A stretch of DNA of 64,000 nucleotides, from contig NC_082693.1 of NCBI RefSeq assembly GCF_949987515.2, positions 15,000,994 through 15,064,993 on the forward strand, in the 5' to 3' direction. The position numbers and the translations under genes are program-made. Shown here in pieces: positions 21,601-34,675 of this stretch (positions within the stretch are counted from its first letter, which is position 1; each line of letters begins with the position of its first letter). The stretch is from Delphinus delphis (lineage: Eukaryota > Chordata > Mammalia > Artiodactyla > Delphinidae). The notes under the pieces are model-generated. The model was not told the origin of the DNA. It ran no database searches and was given only the letters and a program-made list of their open reading frames with translations.

Positions 21601-24600
21601 TTCTACCCTGTGTGCTCAAATTCACCCCTCCCATATGCAGGCTTCCGGGGACGTGCTGCTTCATAATTCAGACCACAGTTTTCTCAAGGTTCCTCAGAGC
21701 CCATGTTGGCTGCAATTTCACCAAGGTGACCCTATAACCTTCCTTGGGCACTAATCCTCATTCCTGAATATCCCGAGCCTTGGTGGACAGAGTCCCTTCC
21801 CAGAACTATTATCTCTGTGCTACCACCAAGTGTCCCCTGGGTGTTTGGTTCAGGATCTGCTATAACGACTGCCCTGGGAGACCCCCATGGGATAATTTGA
21901 TTAATGATGCCAAGACCGTCACCTTCTTCCTTTTTTCTGTTTTGGCCCATTACCAGGTGCCTTGAACCTCTCTATATTGTTTTCCACTTTTCTTCTCAGA
22001 GAAATCTCCCATGAGACTCACCCTACCATTTATTTCCAAGAGCCTGTCTCAGTAGTATCTTTTATCCTAAAATCTCAATTATGTACCTGTATTTTTTAGA
22101 TATGATTTAATATGTTTTGAGATTTCCTTTTCAACTCTTCTCTAAGTTCCTTGGTCAGCATATGTAGATCAAATGTTGAGGATCTTTTCTATCACACATT
22201 CCATCTAGCACTTTGAAGAACCTATTATCAAGGTTCAAGAAGCCTCAGTGGAATGTGACTGTGATTCTTTACAATTTAAAAAAGTTACTTAAACTCTCTG
22301 TTATTTAGATATTTAAAATGCTAAAGAAAATTATGCAATATTTCTTTTGTTAATACTTAAACAATGTATAGAGTGAATTTATAAAAGTAAGCTGCTGAAT
22401 TTAAAATAACAAGGAAGCCTTAAAAATTATGTGCACTTGTTTACTTTTCTGTGTAAATAATACTGTTACCTTAAGCTATGTTCTCTGACATTATATGGAT
22501 ATCAAAACTTAAGGAAAAACTTGAAGTGTAGATGTCAGTGCACATAATTTACCAAAAAGAAATCAAGTTCATTAATGGATCCAGTGTTGGTCTTGGTGCT
22601 TCAATGAGTGTCATTAACTCAGATATACTTTTGAGAGGCCCTGTATATTTAAATACCCTGTTCTCTTTGTTCTGAAAAGCTAAAAGTGTTTCATGCCACT
22701 TTTTATTCAGATACTACTAAGATACAGATAAAAATAAGATGAAAATCCACCTACTCCCACCACTGCCACTAAGCTCACAGATCTGGGTCATGAATGACTA
22801 AGCCATCTGAGACACAGCATGTGTGGATGGATACCTTAAGTGCCCTAGTCCTGACCACAGCATTAGCATTAAGAGGCTGCCCCTCTTGACCCTGTTTGAG
22901 ACTTGAAAGAAAGAAATGGCTTTTCCTGCCTCTCTGAGGGAGTCCTCTATTTATGAACAATACAGGATCTTACTTCACTCTTGGGTATTCACATTCTGGG
23001 TTAAGAGCTGATCATAAGAGTTTCAGAGGATGCTGTACTCTGCATGGCATTAAAAAATTATATTATAATGAATGGCATTTAGAGAAAAATGAAAATAAAA
23101 TTGGTTTACTGGACACAAAGGTTTTTCACATCATTGCCAACTCCTCTCTCTGCTTCCCTTACTTTTTTTACTCCCCTTGCAGCTGCGTTCTGTTGAATAG
23201 AGTCAAGAAAGTATCATGACTCAGTCCCTGCAAATTGATATTCTCATGTAATATCTCTGCCGAGCCCACTGCTAGGCAACAAAGGCAACCATATATTAAA
23301 ATGCCGTCCAAATGGGTTATTTCAGAATTTTCAGTCACTCTCACACCTTGGGTTAGCTGTCTTTAGAAACAGATAACCTATTTCACAGACCAGGCTCAGA
23401 TCATTAAGCATAAATTTCCTGGCTTACCTCCCCTCCCACATGCAGATTATGCTTTTTACTTTACTCATTTCCTCCTCCAGAAATGTGAGAAGAAATTTTC
23501 CATGTATTCCCATATATTCCATTTGGCCTGCCAGGCAGATTCTTTGGTTTAGTAAGTATAAGATCCCCTGCTCTTCAACTAAAGAGAAGAGTAGCTTGAA
23601 GACAGCTTGAAGCAAAACAAAACTCCAAACTTCAGAATAACAAATTATTTGCATTAGTAAGGTATTTTGATAGCAAGAACTAGATTCTATCTGGTATACT
23701 TGGGGAAAAGGGTATACGTGGACTCAAACTCTAACCTAACAAATTCCGAAAACCAATATGGCCTGGCCAGTTTCTAAAGGAAATGAAGACCTTCTCCTCT
23801 GCTTATCTCTACCTATCATATTCTACTTCTTTTTGCCTACTGGCCAGTATTCTCTAATATAAATTCCAGAGAGAGACAGTCTAATTGACTTAACTAGTTG
23901 CCTTTGACCCTACTGGACAGGGTCCTTCATACCAAGCCATCATGGATTCTGTTGCCCATCCTTATTCTTAACATGGGCCACCCCTTCACAAAGAACAGCC
24001 TGGAGCGTCTTCTCTGAACTTTGAGCTTTAGAAAGAACAGTCTTAATTATGAGGGGCCATTGGGAAGAGCAGGCACAATGACTGTCCCAACAAGTACATC
24101 TGTGAAGCTGCTGAAAATGTTGATAGCATCCAGAAAGAGTGCTTCTGGACTTCACAAAGACAGGGGTCAGAGTCTCTGAGCCACCTAGAGTGTGCAGACA
24201 CAATGCCAGAAATTCCCAGTTTTCCCTGCATTCCTTCTTGTTTATTTCTCATGGCTATAGGGTGAGACAAGACTCTTTATGCTCAAATGTCTCAAAACGT
24301 AATTCAATGGCTTTCTATCTGGTTTCTCTTCAGAATTGAGAAACAGAATATAGGACAGGAATGCAGATCCCTGGGTTCTTTTATCATTAAAGTTTCTTGA
24401 CTTTTTTTTAGTACTTTGCAAATTGTCATCTCATGGATTGTTGTAATTCCATAAATATGGGTCACAGTTTTTCTTTGCCTTAGCTTAACCGTTGATACCT
24501 ACAGAAATAAATACTCACAAGAAAAAACAAACAAACAAAAAAACAGAACCTAAAGAAACTAGCAATCATGACGTCCAACTTTCCTTAAATGAAGAAAGCA

Positions 24601-26276
24601 GATTCAAAGGGAAAGTTAAAGTGACATTTCTCCTTTAGTTGTGATAGTTTCCCATTTTAAAATATTGCATTATAAGCACTAATCTGAACTAAATTGACTT
24701 TTTAAACTATGTTTTTTAAACTGCAGATATGACAGCTTTTTACAATACATCAATAAAATAAGGTAGCTTTTGGAGGGAGGGGAGGATAGAAGCCTGGAAT
24801 GTCATTTCACTGGCATAGTACTTATACGTAGTAAGACCAGCCCATCAATATTTCCCTAGTTTCTTTATTCCATTTGCTCTGATTTGGCTAAATTTTGTAA
24901 GGAGCCTCCATAAGAAAGTGTAGGAATTACTTATTGTATTCAAAGCCATGGGGCCTGGAATTCTTGTTTGTATGTAGTTAGGGGCCTGTGATGACATTTG
25001 CATAAGACTTGCTGATCTTGTAGATGAATTATGAAGACTTGAAACTTCAACTTGGAAAACAGCAAAATCTTTCATTTTTTAAGCCAAATTCTAAACTATG
25101 AAGCAGGAGAAAAAGTGAAATGAAAAGAGAAAAAGATAAGAAACTCTAAAATTGCCTCTTGTTTTAATCCCTAACATCTCTTTCAAAAGGATTTGAAAGA
25201 GGATTTCAAAAGAGTTTACCACAAGTCATTTTCCACAGAACCATAAATCTGTACATGTGTTTTCCTTTGTATCTCTCTATCTGTAGTTTACTACCTTTGG
25301 GGCTCATATATATATATTCATTTTTTTACTTATTTGGTAGTAAGCTTTCTGAAATAATATTTGCATAATATTATTCTATTTACAATAACTTTTTATATGT
25401 TACTTCCTTTGATTCTATCGATAATCCCAGGGAATGGCATGGTCTAGTCATCAACTCTGTTTCCTAGATGAAACGATTGAAAGCTAATTGAATTTCTTGG
25501 ATCACAGGCAGAACTGATGAGTTCAAAAGAGAACAAAATTGATTTCTTGCATAATGGGTGCTCTTCCCAGGACCCTAAACAAAATCATATGGAAAAAAAA
25601 AGTCCTACATACAAAACTCATAATCTCAGATAATATAGATGTTCTTTAACTGTAGTGTCTTTGGATTAGTTGAAAGAAAATAGTAAAAAAAAATCTAAAT
25701 GCTTAAAGTTGTGTTTCCCAAATTAGGGTACCATGCCATCAAAGCTACAAGGATTAACATGACATACGCTTTTTTAGTATCTATTTTATTTAAAAGATTA
25801 GAACATGAAGCTTAAATTTTTGTCTTCACACAAATGTACATACATGTTACGTAAATATTCAACCAAATTTATCAAGTGCTCTCTTTTCCTTGAATTTTTT
25901 TAAATAAAAGTGCATAGAGAGGAACTTTTTAAAAAATTGTGTACCAAGGCTGCATCAGCAATGATTATTCATTGAATTCATTTAAAATATTAATTTTTTG
26001 GTTAAAAAATATTTTGAGTACTTCTGAATACTTATTGGTCCAATATAAATTTGTAACAAAATAGGAATTATCCTGATAGCATATTTTATTGGTTTAGCTA
26101 TGAGAAAGTGCTGGTCAGATATATTATAGATTACAAATTCAACACTGAACCATTATTTTTCTTCATGGAATAAAAGAAATTATGACAAAGTTGTATTAAT
26201 TCACTGTTCCCTCTGAATAGTTAAGAATGACTCTCAGAGCTAGACACTCAGTAACTCCAATACAAAAAAGAAAAGG
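21601..26276. other. Long intron stretch without identified genes
   Basis: I see no exon of the host gene, no RNA gene and no young mobile element. Open frames at 21732-21965, 22775-23219, 23424-23654 and 23940-24339 are short, lack paired splice sites in the right phase, and are not recognisable proteins. A degraded hAT-like start (GTGTTTCCCAAATTAGGGTA) may lie at about 25710. Confidence 0.4.
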
Positions 26277-26492
26277 AAAAGTAATGGGGCTTCCCTGGTG
26301 GTGCAGTGGTTGAGAGTCCACCTGCCGATGCAGGGGACACGGGTTCGTGACCCGGTCCGGGAAGATCCCACATGCTAGGCCTGTGAGCCATGGCCGCTGA
26401 GCCTGCGCGTCCGGAGCCTGTGCTCCGCAACGGGAGAGGCCACAACAGTGAGAGGCCCGCATACCGCAAAAAAAAAAAAAAAAAAAGTAATG
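26277..26492 (+). mobile_element. CHR-type SINE with 10-base target duplication
   Basis: Body 26287-26482, starting GGGCTTCCCTGGTGGTGCAG and ending GCCCGCATACCGC plus about 17 A. It is flanked by AAAAGTAATG at 26277-26286 and 26483-26492. It carries an internal deletion of about 10 bases near 26375 relative to the 37.4-kb copy. It lies in the sense direction of PIK3C2G. Confidence 0.94.
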
Positions 26493-26887
26493 TCTTCTTT
26501 ACATGTGCCAAAATCACTGCAGCAAAAATGAAGTTTGAGAGTTAGATGAAGAAATTTGTTCATGAGGAGTGTGAGTCACTTGAAACTCTTCTATTTATAT
26601 ATGATAAAGTTACAGTGTCAGTGGTAAAATAAGAACATTCTCATGCAAATTCCTTCACAGAAAAAGTCACTTGAGAAATATTTCCCTGCGACTCTTAAAG
26701 AGACTGACCAGTGAAATAGGTCAGTGTTCTATCAAACCGCAAAATGATATCAACGACTTCAGCAATAGAAATATGCTCTTGTTGACATTCCTGTCAAGGG
26801 TTGCCCGAGAACCTTCTCTTGATCGCCACTCCACACATTTAGGCATCTCTCTTCAATGGTTACTCCGAGGTAGCTCATGAAGCAGTT

Positions 26888-26952
26888 AGAAACGTTTGCC
26901 AATTATACTCTAATAAAGGTGTTAAAAAAAAAAAGATAAGAAACGTTTGCCA
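26888..26952 (+). mobile_element. 37-base LINE-1 insertion with 14-base target duplication
   Basis: AGAAACGTTTGCCA occurs at 26888-26901 and again at 26939-26952. Between them are 37 bases: ATTATACTCTAATAAAGGTG, TT and an A tail. This is the very end of the LINE-1 3' UTR (compare ATTATACTCCAATAAAGATG at about 7209). It is thus an extremely 5'-truncated LINE-1 with its own target duplication. Confidence 0.88.
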
Positions 26953-27640
26953 TTTGTAGTCCATATTAATATAAATGTGAGTTCAAAAAATATATTTAAC
27001 CTGAGGAAACAAATCCGCCTATAGGCTAAATCTGACATGAAAGATTCGACCCTCTGGATCTAACCCAGTTTTCTGAGACTGATAAACTCCATTGCCCATT
27101 CACACACACATAGCTAGGAAACCTATTAGTAACAGTTGTTTCTGATGATAAGTAATTTAAAATATTTGTATCCTATAAAAATGTACATCTGTTCTGAAGT
27201 AGAATAGAATTTGTACACATGTTTAAGATGGGACCTATGGCTTAAGAAATTTTATCTTAATGTATGCCCCTTTGGACTGTGTTCCCTAGATGCCAGAAAT
27301 ACTGTTAATTATTTTTTTTTTTCTGTCTAAGGGTTATTCCTATGTAAAAATTAAAGGATCGTTGTTTTAGTGCCTTTGTACCACCTGGGAATTCCATACT
27401 CACTTATTTGCTTATTTCTCACTTAAAGACAAAGTTGGAAGACTGTTCATTATAAATAATCCACAATGAGAGCAAAGACTTTCTAAATGTGTTAGAATTT
27501 TTCCTTGCTACTTTCTAAATGATGTCACCTTTGGTATGCATTTAACTTCTCGAGGTCTTTTTCTTATCTGTTGCCAAAATAATTTTACTGCTCACCTCTA
27601 AGGATGAAAAGATTAACATAAGGCATTTAGTGCAGTGCCT
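26953..27640. other. Intron, nothing identified
   Basis: AT-rich, no repeat family or coding signal recognised. Confidence 0.4.
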
Positions 27641-27644
27641 GCCA

Positions 27645-27745
27645 AAGGATATATACTCCCTGAGGGCAGAAATCTGATTTCTCTCCTTTACCTCTATGTC
27701 CCAGTACAAAGAACAGTGCCTAGCAGGAAGTTAGAAGTGTTTATC
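27645..27745 (+). repeat. L2 LINE 3' fragment
   Basis: CTCCCTGAGGGCAGAAATCT, TTACCTCTATGTCCCAGTAC, and GAACAGTGCCTAGCAGGAAG are the well-known closing blocks of L2 3' ends. Confidence 0.75.
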
Positions 27746-28985
27746 AAGACTGCCTGGGGGATTTCCTTAGGAAATTTGAGAACTGAATCCTTCTAGATGC
27801 TGCTTTGGATTTATAACATAAGGATACTCCAAAGCATAATCCGGCTGAAGCTGCCATTAAAATAGATAAATCAGAGAGCTGCCACTTGGATAAATCAGAT
27901 CCTCGTAGAGGCCTGAAACTTACTGCTCTCAGGTCCCCAGTCCTAAATTGGGTCATATTTAACAACATTATTTTATCTGACCTGTTAAATCTGCCACTTG
28001 AGAAACTAGAGATGCATTTAGATGAAAGTCTGCATTAAAACTCTAAGTTTATCGTAAAAGTTCATCCTTCATCTCCAGTCTTGCATCTTAACTGCTGGGC
28101 GATGTAAGAATAAGGCCTAAACATAGTTGAGATTATGTGAGTGTGAGTACATCAGAACTTAAGATTTATGGTTCATAAGCCTACCTTCATGAAAAGTGAG
28201 TACATGCTATCATCCTAGAGCTTTCCACCTCAACACATAAAATATGCTCAGTAACTATTTGTTGAATGAGTGAGAGAATGGTAGGTCTCTGTAAATCATG
28301 ATTAGTATTATACTCTTACTGCTATTATTACCTTCATGTCTTTGAACTACTGATGAAGAAAGAAATGAATGTTTTATACTGCACTACGTACCCATAAATT
28401 CATAAAGTCAAAGGACATCTTTAAAAATAATGAACACTGTGGAAATGAATAATGATCAGGGTCATATTTTAACCTTCTTAGGAAATTTTGTCCAATATTG
28501 ATGTATAATAATGGAAAAATTTGGATTTTTTTAAGTCTAATACCAGAACAAGATAAATGGGCTTGAAGTTTTATAAAAATGAGGGGGAAATTATTAAACA
28601 TTATTGAACTACATTTTTAACTTTGAGGACATGGCTGATTTGTTGTAAAGAAGGCATTGCTTGGTAACTTTGATAGATGCCAACCAAGAAAAGCAGTGTT
28701 TGATTACATTCAACATCTGTTCCTCATGGAAATATTTTAGTAAGCTCAGAATAGAAGGAAACTTAGATAAACATACTTTTTTAAGTGAAAAATTATAAGC
28801 ATTCCCATTAATGTCAGGAAAAATATAATAATGCCTCCATCTTGTTAGTACAGCTCTATATTTAAGCTTTGTTATATTGTTATTTTCCACTTGAATAAGA
28901 AAACAAATAAAACAGTTCCATATAATTTTTTTAAATTTTTGAAATAAGAATTTAGTACAGTAAGTGGTTACAAGATAAACATTCA
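27746..28985. other. Intron with one L2 tail
   Basis: AAAATATGCTCAGTAACTAT and TTGTTGAATGAGTGAGAGAA at 28240-28280 are an L2 3' tail. Antisense open frames at 28374-28601 and 28609-28986 are AT-rich, unrecognised and probably chance. Confidence 0.45.
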
Positions 28986-28989
28986 AGAC

Positions 28990-29910
28990 TCAGTAATGAA
29001 AAAATTAGAGAGGGAATATTATATGATCACCTAAATAGATACAGAAAATTCAGTTATTAAAATTTAGAATCACTCATTATTTTAAAACTCTCTAGAAATA
29101 GAAAGGAATATCCTTAAACATGTAGCTAAAAACCTACAGAAAACATTATACTTAGTGGTAAAACATTAAAAGCCTTTCCTCTGTAATCAAACAGACGAAA
29201 AATGCCTGCTATCACCACTTCCATTTAACATTGAACTGGAGGTCTTAGCAGTGCAAAGGGTGACAGAAAACTCTGTCATTATTTGCAGATAACATGACTG
29301 TGTCCATGCAAATTTCAAAAGAATATACAGTGTATTGTTAGAATTAATGACTTAAAAATCTACTCATATATTAACAAATGTTAGTTAAAATAAAATTTAG
29401 AATAAGCTAGAATTTACAATTCACAATAAATCCAACAAAATATATGGAAAACAGCCACAGAAAAAATTTCTAAAATTATACAGACAGATGTAAAATAAGA
29501 CCCAACTAAATGGAGAAATATGCCATGTTTAGTGGTTGCGTGTCTCAATACTGCAGAGATGTTGATTCTCCCCAAATTAATTTATAGTTTAATGAAATAT
29601 CTTACAAATCCTTACACATTTATTTTATGTATTGGTAAGCTTGATAAGGTGATTCTAAAATATATTCGGGAGGTCAAAGGACCTAAAATCATGAAAAAAA
29701 AAACACCTGAAAAAGAACAAGGTAAAAGAATTTTCAAGATTTATTATAAGTTCTTGCTATTTAAGAAAGTGTTGTATTACCACAGAGATAGACAAATTGA
29801 AGAGTACAACAGAACGAAGAGACCAGAAACAAGCCTATGTTTATACATACCCTTGGTACTGGACAAAGTTGAATCAGTAAGGAAAGAATGGTCTTTGCAA
29901 TGAAAAAACA
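28990..29910 (+). mobile_element. Old LINE-1 ORF2 fragment, sense
   Basis: Degenerate reverse-transcriptase region: TAATCAAACAGACGAAAAAT (cf. the RT AGGNQQD-like region), CATTATTTGCAGATAACATG (remnant of the FADD motif reading F-A-D-N), AATCCTTACACATTTATTTT and TTATACATACCCTTGGTACT. Many frameshifts. Confidence 0.8.
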
Positions 29911-30329
29911 AAATTGGTTAAATTAATCATTGTACATCTATACTTCCAGATAGATCATTAAAAAAAAATAAGTTAACTCTGTTTTCTGAAGTAGATTGTT
30001 CATTCAACATATATTTTGGGGCCACTTACTATGCATGAGTTACTATAAAGTTTTTCTTCCAGAACATATTACTAAGTTAAAAAAGCAAATTACAACATTT
30101 CATGTAATTGTGATTTTTGAATCCTGTCTTTTTTACTTCCATCTCACACAACTTCGAAATTCTTACAAAATCATGCTCCCTTTATCTGTCTGTTTCCCTT
30201 CTTCCACTCCTCGCTCTGTCAGCCACTCTGCTGTTCTTTGCTGTCTGTCAATCACCAGTCATCCATCTACCTCTGAGCTTCTGGATGAGGTGTTGTTTCT
30301 GCTTAGAATTTCCTCTATCAGAAATTTCC

Positions 30330-30640
30330 ATGGCCTATGCTCTTGGCAAATTAAGTTTTTTGTCAAATCATTCAACTCATCTTTTTAGTGAGACTGTCCC
30401 TGACCATCCTACTTAAAATTACAACACTGTTCCCTACCCCATATTCCCTCTCCCCAATTTCTATTTTAGTTTCCTCTATGGTATATATTTCTTTCTCAAA
30501 TCCTATATTTTTACATGTTTATTTCATTATGGTCTGAATTCCACATTATATAATCTCTCTAAGGGGACACATTTCTGTCTGTTTTTGTTTTCATTGCTAC
30601 ATCCCAACATGCACCTGGCATGTAACAGGAGTAAGAATAG
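30330..30640 (+). repeat. L2 LINE 3' region
   Basis: GCCTATGCTCTTGGCAAATT..., CCCTACCCCATATTCCCTCT, TTTAGTTTCCTCTATGGTAT, TCATTATGGTCTGAATTCCA and CAACATGCACCTGGCATGTA follow the L2 3' order. The open frames 29996-30416 derive from pyrimidine-rich sequence, not a gene. Confidence 0.55.
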
Positions 30641-30837
30641 TGTGTCTGGCTGTGTGTCTGTTGGTTTGTGCAAGTGTATAGAGAAAGCTCAAAAGAATAC
30701 TACCAGATTGTTCATAGTAGTTATTTTGGGGGAGGAGAGTGACAACGGAAGATGGATGAAGGGAACTTTTCACATTTTACTTAATATTTTACTGTATGGC
30801 TTGAATTATATATTATTTTTTAAAAATCAAGTTTTTT

Positions 30838-31935
30838 AGTGTCCCTGGAATTTCTTCCATAAAACAGATCAAACAGGGTAGCAAAACCCCAAAACTACGG
30901 GCAACATCTACAACAAAACTAGGTAACAAGGTATTCCTAAGAATCCTAAAATACAAGCAGATGGGGCAAATCAAGTTACAATTATTTTGTAACAGCATCT
31001 TATGGGAGGAAGCTAAGGAAGCAACATGTTATCTGATTGACCTGAGAACAGAATTCCACAGAGCCCACAGGTACTCACTGGAAACCTGAGCGGGCCCATT
31101 TGATAAGCTGTTTAGCAGCTGAAACTGGGAAGGATTTTTACACACTTCAATTCACAAGGAAGGGCAAAGGTTCCATGGCAAATCTGAAAAGGTTGGAGAA
31201 GTCTATAAACTCTCAAAGGTAACTGGTGATTCCTCCCTAGAAATAGTCCTATGCTGAAGAGAAACTGCTGGAACTATAATCCAAATGAAAGGAGAAAGAT
31301 CATAGGAGCAAAGGAAAACCACAATCCAGAAAAAATTGGGGGCAAAGAGAGAAGCCAAAGAGGAATATCTCAGAAAGTATGAAACAGTGTTTTTACCACT
31401 GTGATAGCAACAGGAAAGAAAGCTTCAGACCCTTGAAAAGCCTCTACTCCTTCCTGAAAGTTTAATTTTATATTAAAATGAGTAAGCAAAATGGATCATA
31501 TCTGAATGTCATACAGAATTATAATTTTAAAAAAGAAATAAGATGCAAAATAAAATCTCTTCAATGAAAATACGCCAGAAAGACATTCCTAACAAGGGAT
31601 AAACTGTATCCTTACATTACAAATTGATCTAAAAGAAATTAAGAAAATAATAAAATATGCTGGAACAATATAGATTACAATTAGAGAAAACTCAGAAATG
31701 AAGTGATTGAACCCCCCAAAAATTAGAAAATAAAAGAAAGAATACTTTTAAAAATAGTAAACTACAAAGAACACAGAAGAAAATAAAAACAGCACAATAG
31801 ATAATACCTCCAGAGAAAAAAAGATGAAAAAAACAAAGGAGGACCTTTAAAACAAAAAGAAATGAAGTCAATAAATATCCAGTATACATATAATTAACTT
31901 CCTGAAAAATAAAACCAAAGTAATATAACAAAAAA
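30838..31935 (+). mobile_element. Probable ancient LINE-1 5' region/ORF1 fragment
   Basis: A-rich, purine-heavy sequence with blocks such as AATAAAATATGCTGGAACAA, GAGAAAAAAAGATGAAAAAA and AATATCCAGTATACATATAA that look like the 5' half of an old LINE-1. No intact frame. The call rests on style more than on a firm match. Confidence 0.45.
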
Positions 31936-32472
31936 ATATCTAGAAAGGCCTAAAGTTCAGCATGTGCTATCAGCCATGTGGCTGACAAGGTCTTGGTGCT
32001 CTGGCTAGGTGTCAGGCCTGTGCCTCTGAAGCAGGAGAGCCAAGTTCAGGACATTGGTCCACCAGAGACCTCATAGCTCCATGTAATATCAAACGGCGAA
32101 AGATCTCCCAGAGATCTCCATCTGAACGCTAAGACGCAGCTCCGCTCAATGACCAGCAAGCTACAATGCTGGACACCTTATGACAAACAACAAGCAAGAC
32201 AGGAACACAGCCCCACCCATTAGCAGAGAGGCTTCCTAAAATCATAATAAGGCCACAGACACCCCAAAACACACTGCTGGATGTGGTCCTGCCAACCAGA
32301 AAGATGAGATCCAGCCTCATCCACCAGAGCACAGGCACCAGTCCCCTCCACCAGGAAGCCTACACAACCCACTGAACCAACCTTAGCCACTGGGGGCAGA
32401 CACCAAAAACAACGGGAACTAAGAACGTGCAACCTGCGAAAAGGAGACGCCAGATACAGTAAGTTAAGCAAA

Positions 32473-33356
32473 ATGAGAAGACAGAGAAACACACAGCAGA
32501 TGAAGGAGCAAGGTAAAAACCCAGCAGACCAAACAAATGAAGAGGAAATAGTCAATCTACCTGAAAAAGAATTCAGAGTAATGATAGTAAAGATATCCAA
32601 AATCTTGGAAATATAATGGAGAAAATACAAGAAACATTTAATAAGGACTTAGAAAAACTAAAGAGTAAACAAACGATGAACAACACAATAAATGAAATTA
32701 AAAATTCTCCAGAAGGAATCAATAGCAGAATAACTGAGGCAGAAGAAGGAATAAGTGATCTGGAAGATAAAACAGTGGAAATAACTGCTGCAGAGCAGAG
32801 CAAAGAAAAAAGAATAAAAAGATTGAAGACAGTCTCAGAGACCACTGGGACAACATTAAATGCACCAACATTCGAAATATAGGGGTCCCAGAAGAAGAAG
32901 AGAAAAAGAAAGGGACTGAGAAAATATTTGAAGAGACTATAGTTGAAAACTTCCCTAATATGGGAAAGGAAATAGTCAAACAAGTCCAGGAAGCACAGAG
33001 AGTCCCATACAGTATAAATCCAAGGAGAAACATGCAAGACACGTATTAATCACACTATCAAAAATTAAATATAAAGAAATATTAAAAGCAGCAAGGGAAA
33101 AACAACAAATAACATTCAAGGGAATCCACAAAAGGTTAACACCTGGTCTTTCAGCAGAAACTCTGCAAGACAGAATGGAGTGGCAGGACATATTTAAAGT
33201 GATGAAAGGGAAAAACCTACAGCCAAGATTACTCTACCCAGCAAGGATCTCATTCACATCCAACAGAGAAATTAAAACGTTTACACACAAGCAAAAGCTA
33301 AGAGAATTCACACCACCAAACCAGCTTTACAACAAATGCTAAAGGAACATCTCTAG
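32473..33356 (+). pseudogene. LINE-1 ORF1 pseudogene
   Basis: ORF1 codes the RNA-binding trimeric chaperone of LINE-1. The start is ATGAGAAGACAGAGAAACAC at 32473 and the family stop lies at 33354-33356. A one-base loss near 32591 shifts frame; the segment 32616-32882 then reads MEKIQETFNKDLEKLKSK and the heptad-rich ITEAEEGISDLEDKTVEI coiled coil, before a second frameshift near 32820 at the start of the RRM. The C-terminal domain follows in broken frames. Confidence 0.88.
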
Positions 33357-33409
33357 GCAGGAAATGCAAGAGAAGGAAAAGACCTGCAATAACAAACCCA
33401 AAACAATTA

Positions 33410-34453
33410 AGAAAATGGTAATAGGAACATACATATTGATAACTACCTTAAATATAAATGGATTAAATGCTCTCTCCAAAAGACATAGGCGGGTTGAATG
33501 GATGTAAAAACAAGATCCATATATACGTTGTCTACAAGAAACCTACTTCAGACCTCGAGACACATACAGGATGAAAGTGAGAGGATGGAAATGGATATTC
33601 CATGCAGATGGAAATCAAAAGAAAGCTGAGGTAGCAATTCTCACATCAGACAACACAGACTTTAAAATAAAGACTATTACAAGAGGCAAAAGAAGGACAC
33701 TACATAATCATCAAGGGATCAATCCAAGAAGAAGATATAACAATTGAAAATACTTATGCACTCAACATAAGAGCACCTCAATACAAAATATATATACAGC
33801 TCATGCAGCTCAATATTTAAAAAACAAACAACCCAATCAAAAAGTGGGCAGAAGACCTAAATAGACATTTCTCCAAAGAAGACATACAGATGGCCAAGAA
33901 GCACATGAAAAGCTGCTCAACATCACTAATTATTAGAGAAATGCAAATCAAAACTACAATGAGATATCATCTCACACCAGTTAGAATGGGCATCATCAGA
34001 AAATCTACAAACAACAAATGCTGGAGAGGATGTGGAGAAAAGGGAACCCTCTTTCACTGTTGGTGGGAATGTAAATTGATACAGCCACTATGGAGAACAG
34101 TATGGAGGTTCCTTAAAAAACTAAAAATAGAACTACCATATGATCCAGCAATCCCACTACTGAGCATGTACCCAGAGGAAACCATAATTCAAAAAGATAC
34201 AGGCACCCCAATGTTCACTGCAGCACTATTTACAATATCCAGGTCATGGAAGCAACCTAAATGCCCATTAACAGACAAATGGATAAAGAAGTTGTGGTAT
34301 ATATATATAATGGAATACTTGTCAGCCATAAAAAGGAACCAAATTGGGTCATTTGTTGAGACGTGGATGGATCTAGAGACTGTCATACAGAGTGAAGTAA
34401 GTCAGAAAGAGAAAAACAAATATCGTATATTAATGCATATATGTGGATTCTAG
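33410..34453 (+). pseudogene. LINE-1 ORF2 pseudogene, RT deleted
   Basis: Endonuclease start (ACTACCTTAAATATAAATGG) runs to 33,788 and is fused to the C-terminal domain, whose frame 33890-34453 is open for 187 codons and keeps [18 protein letters not shown]. Reverse transcriptase is absent, so the product could not retrotranspose. Confidence 0.85.
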
Positions 34454-34675
34454 AAAAATGGTACAGATGAACCCATTTGCAGGGCAGAAATTGAGACACA
34501 GATGTAGAGAACAAATGTATGGGCACCAAGGGGGGAATGTGGTGGGGTAGGGGTGGTCGTGTGATGAATTGGGAGATTGGGATTGACATGTATACACTGA
34601 TGTGGATAAAATTGATGACTAGTAAGAGCCTGCTGTATAAAATATAAATAAAATTCAAAAATTAAAAAAAAACAA

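Larger units (their letters stand above)
31944..34672 (+). mobile_element. LINE-1 with 5' UTR and ORF1 but internal ORF2 deletion
   Basis: Starts with the cetartiodactyl LINE-1 5' UTR (GCTGACAAGGTCTTGGTGCT, CCACCAGAGACCTCATAGCT), then ORF1, then the endonuclease part of ORF2 to about 33,788. There it jumps to the ORF2 C-terminal region (ACAGCTCATGCAGCTCAAT). Judged by the copy at 3.4-7.2 kb, about 2.8 kb of ORF2 including all of RT is missing. The 3' UTR (GCAGGGCAGAAATTGAGACA, GGGGTGGTCGTGTGATGAAT) is a different lineage from the other copies and ends with an A-rich tail near 34,672. Confidence 0.88.

Noticed and set aside
30117..30416. Leucine/serine-rich open frames of about 100-130 codons
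   Set aside because: They fall in pyrimidine-rich L2-like sequence, with no splice sites matching the host gene.
32129..33042. Several long minus-strand hydrophobic frames that look like membrane proteins
   Set aside because: They are antisense shadows of LINE-1 ORF1 and its 5' UTR; A-rich sense sequence gives Phe/Leu/Ser-rich antisense peptides.
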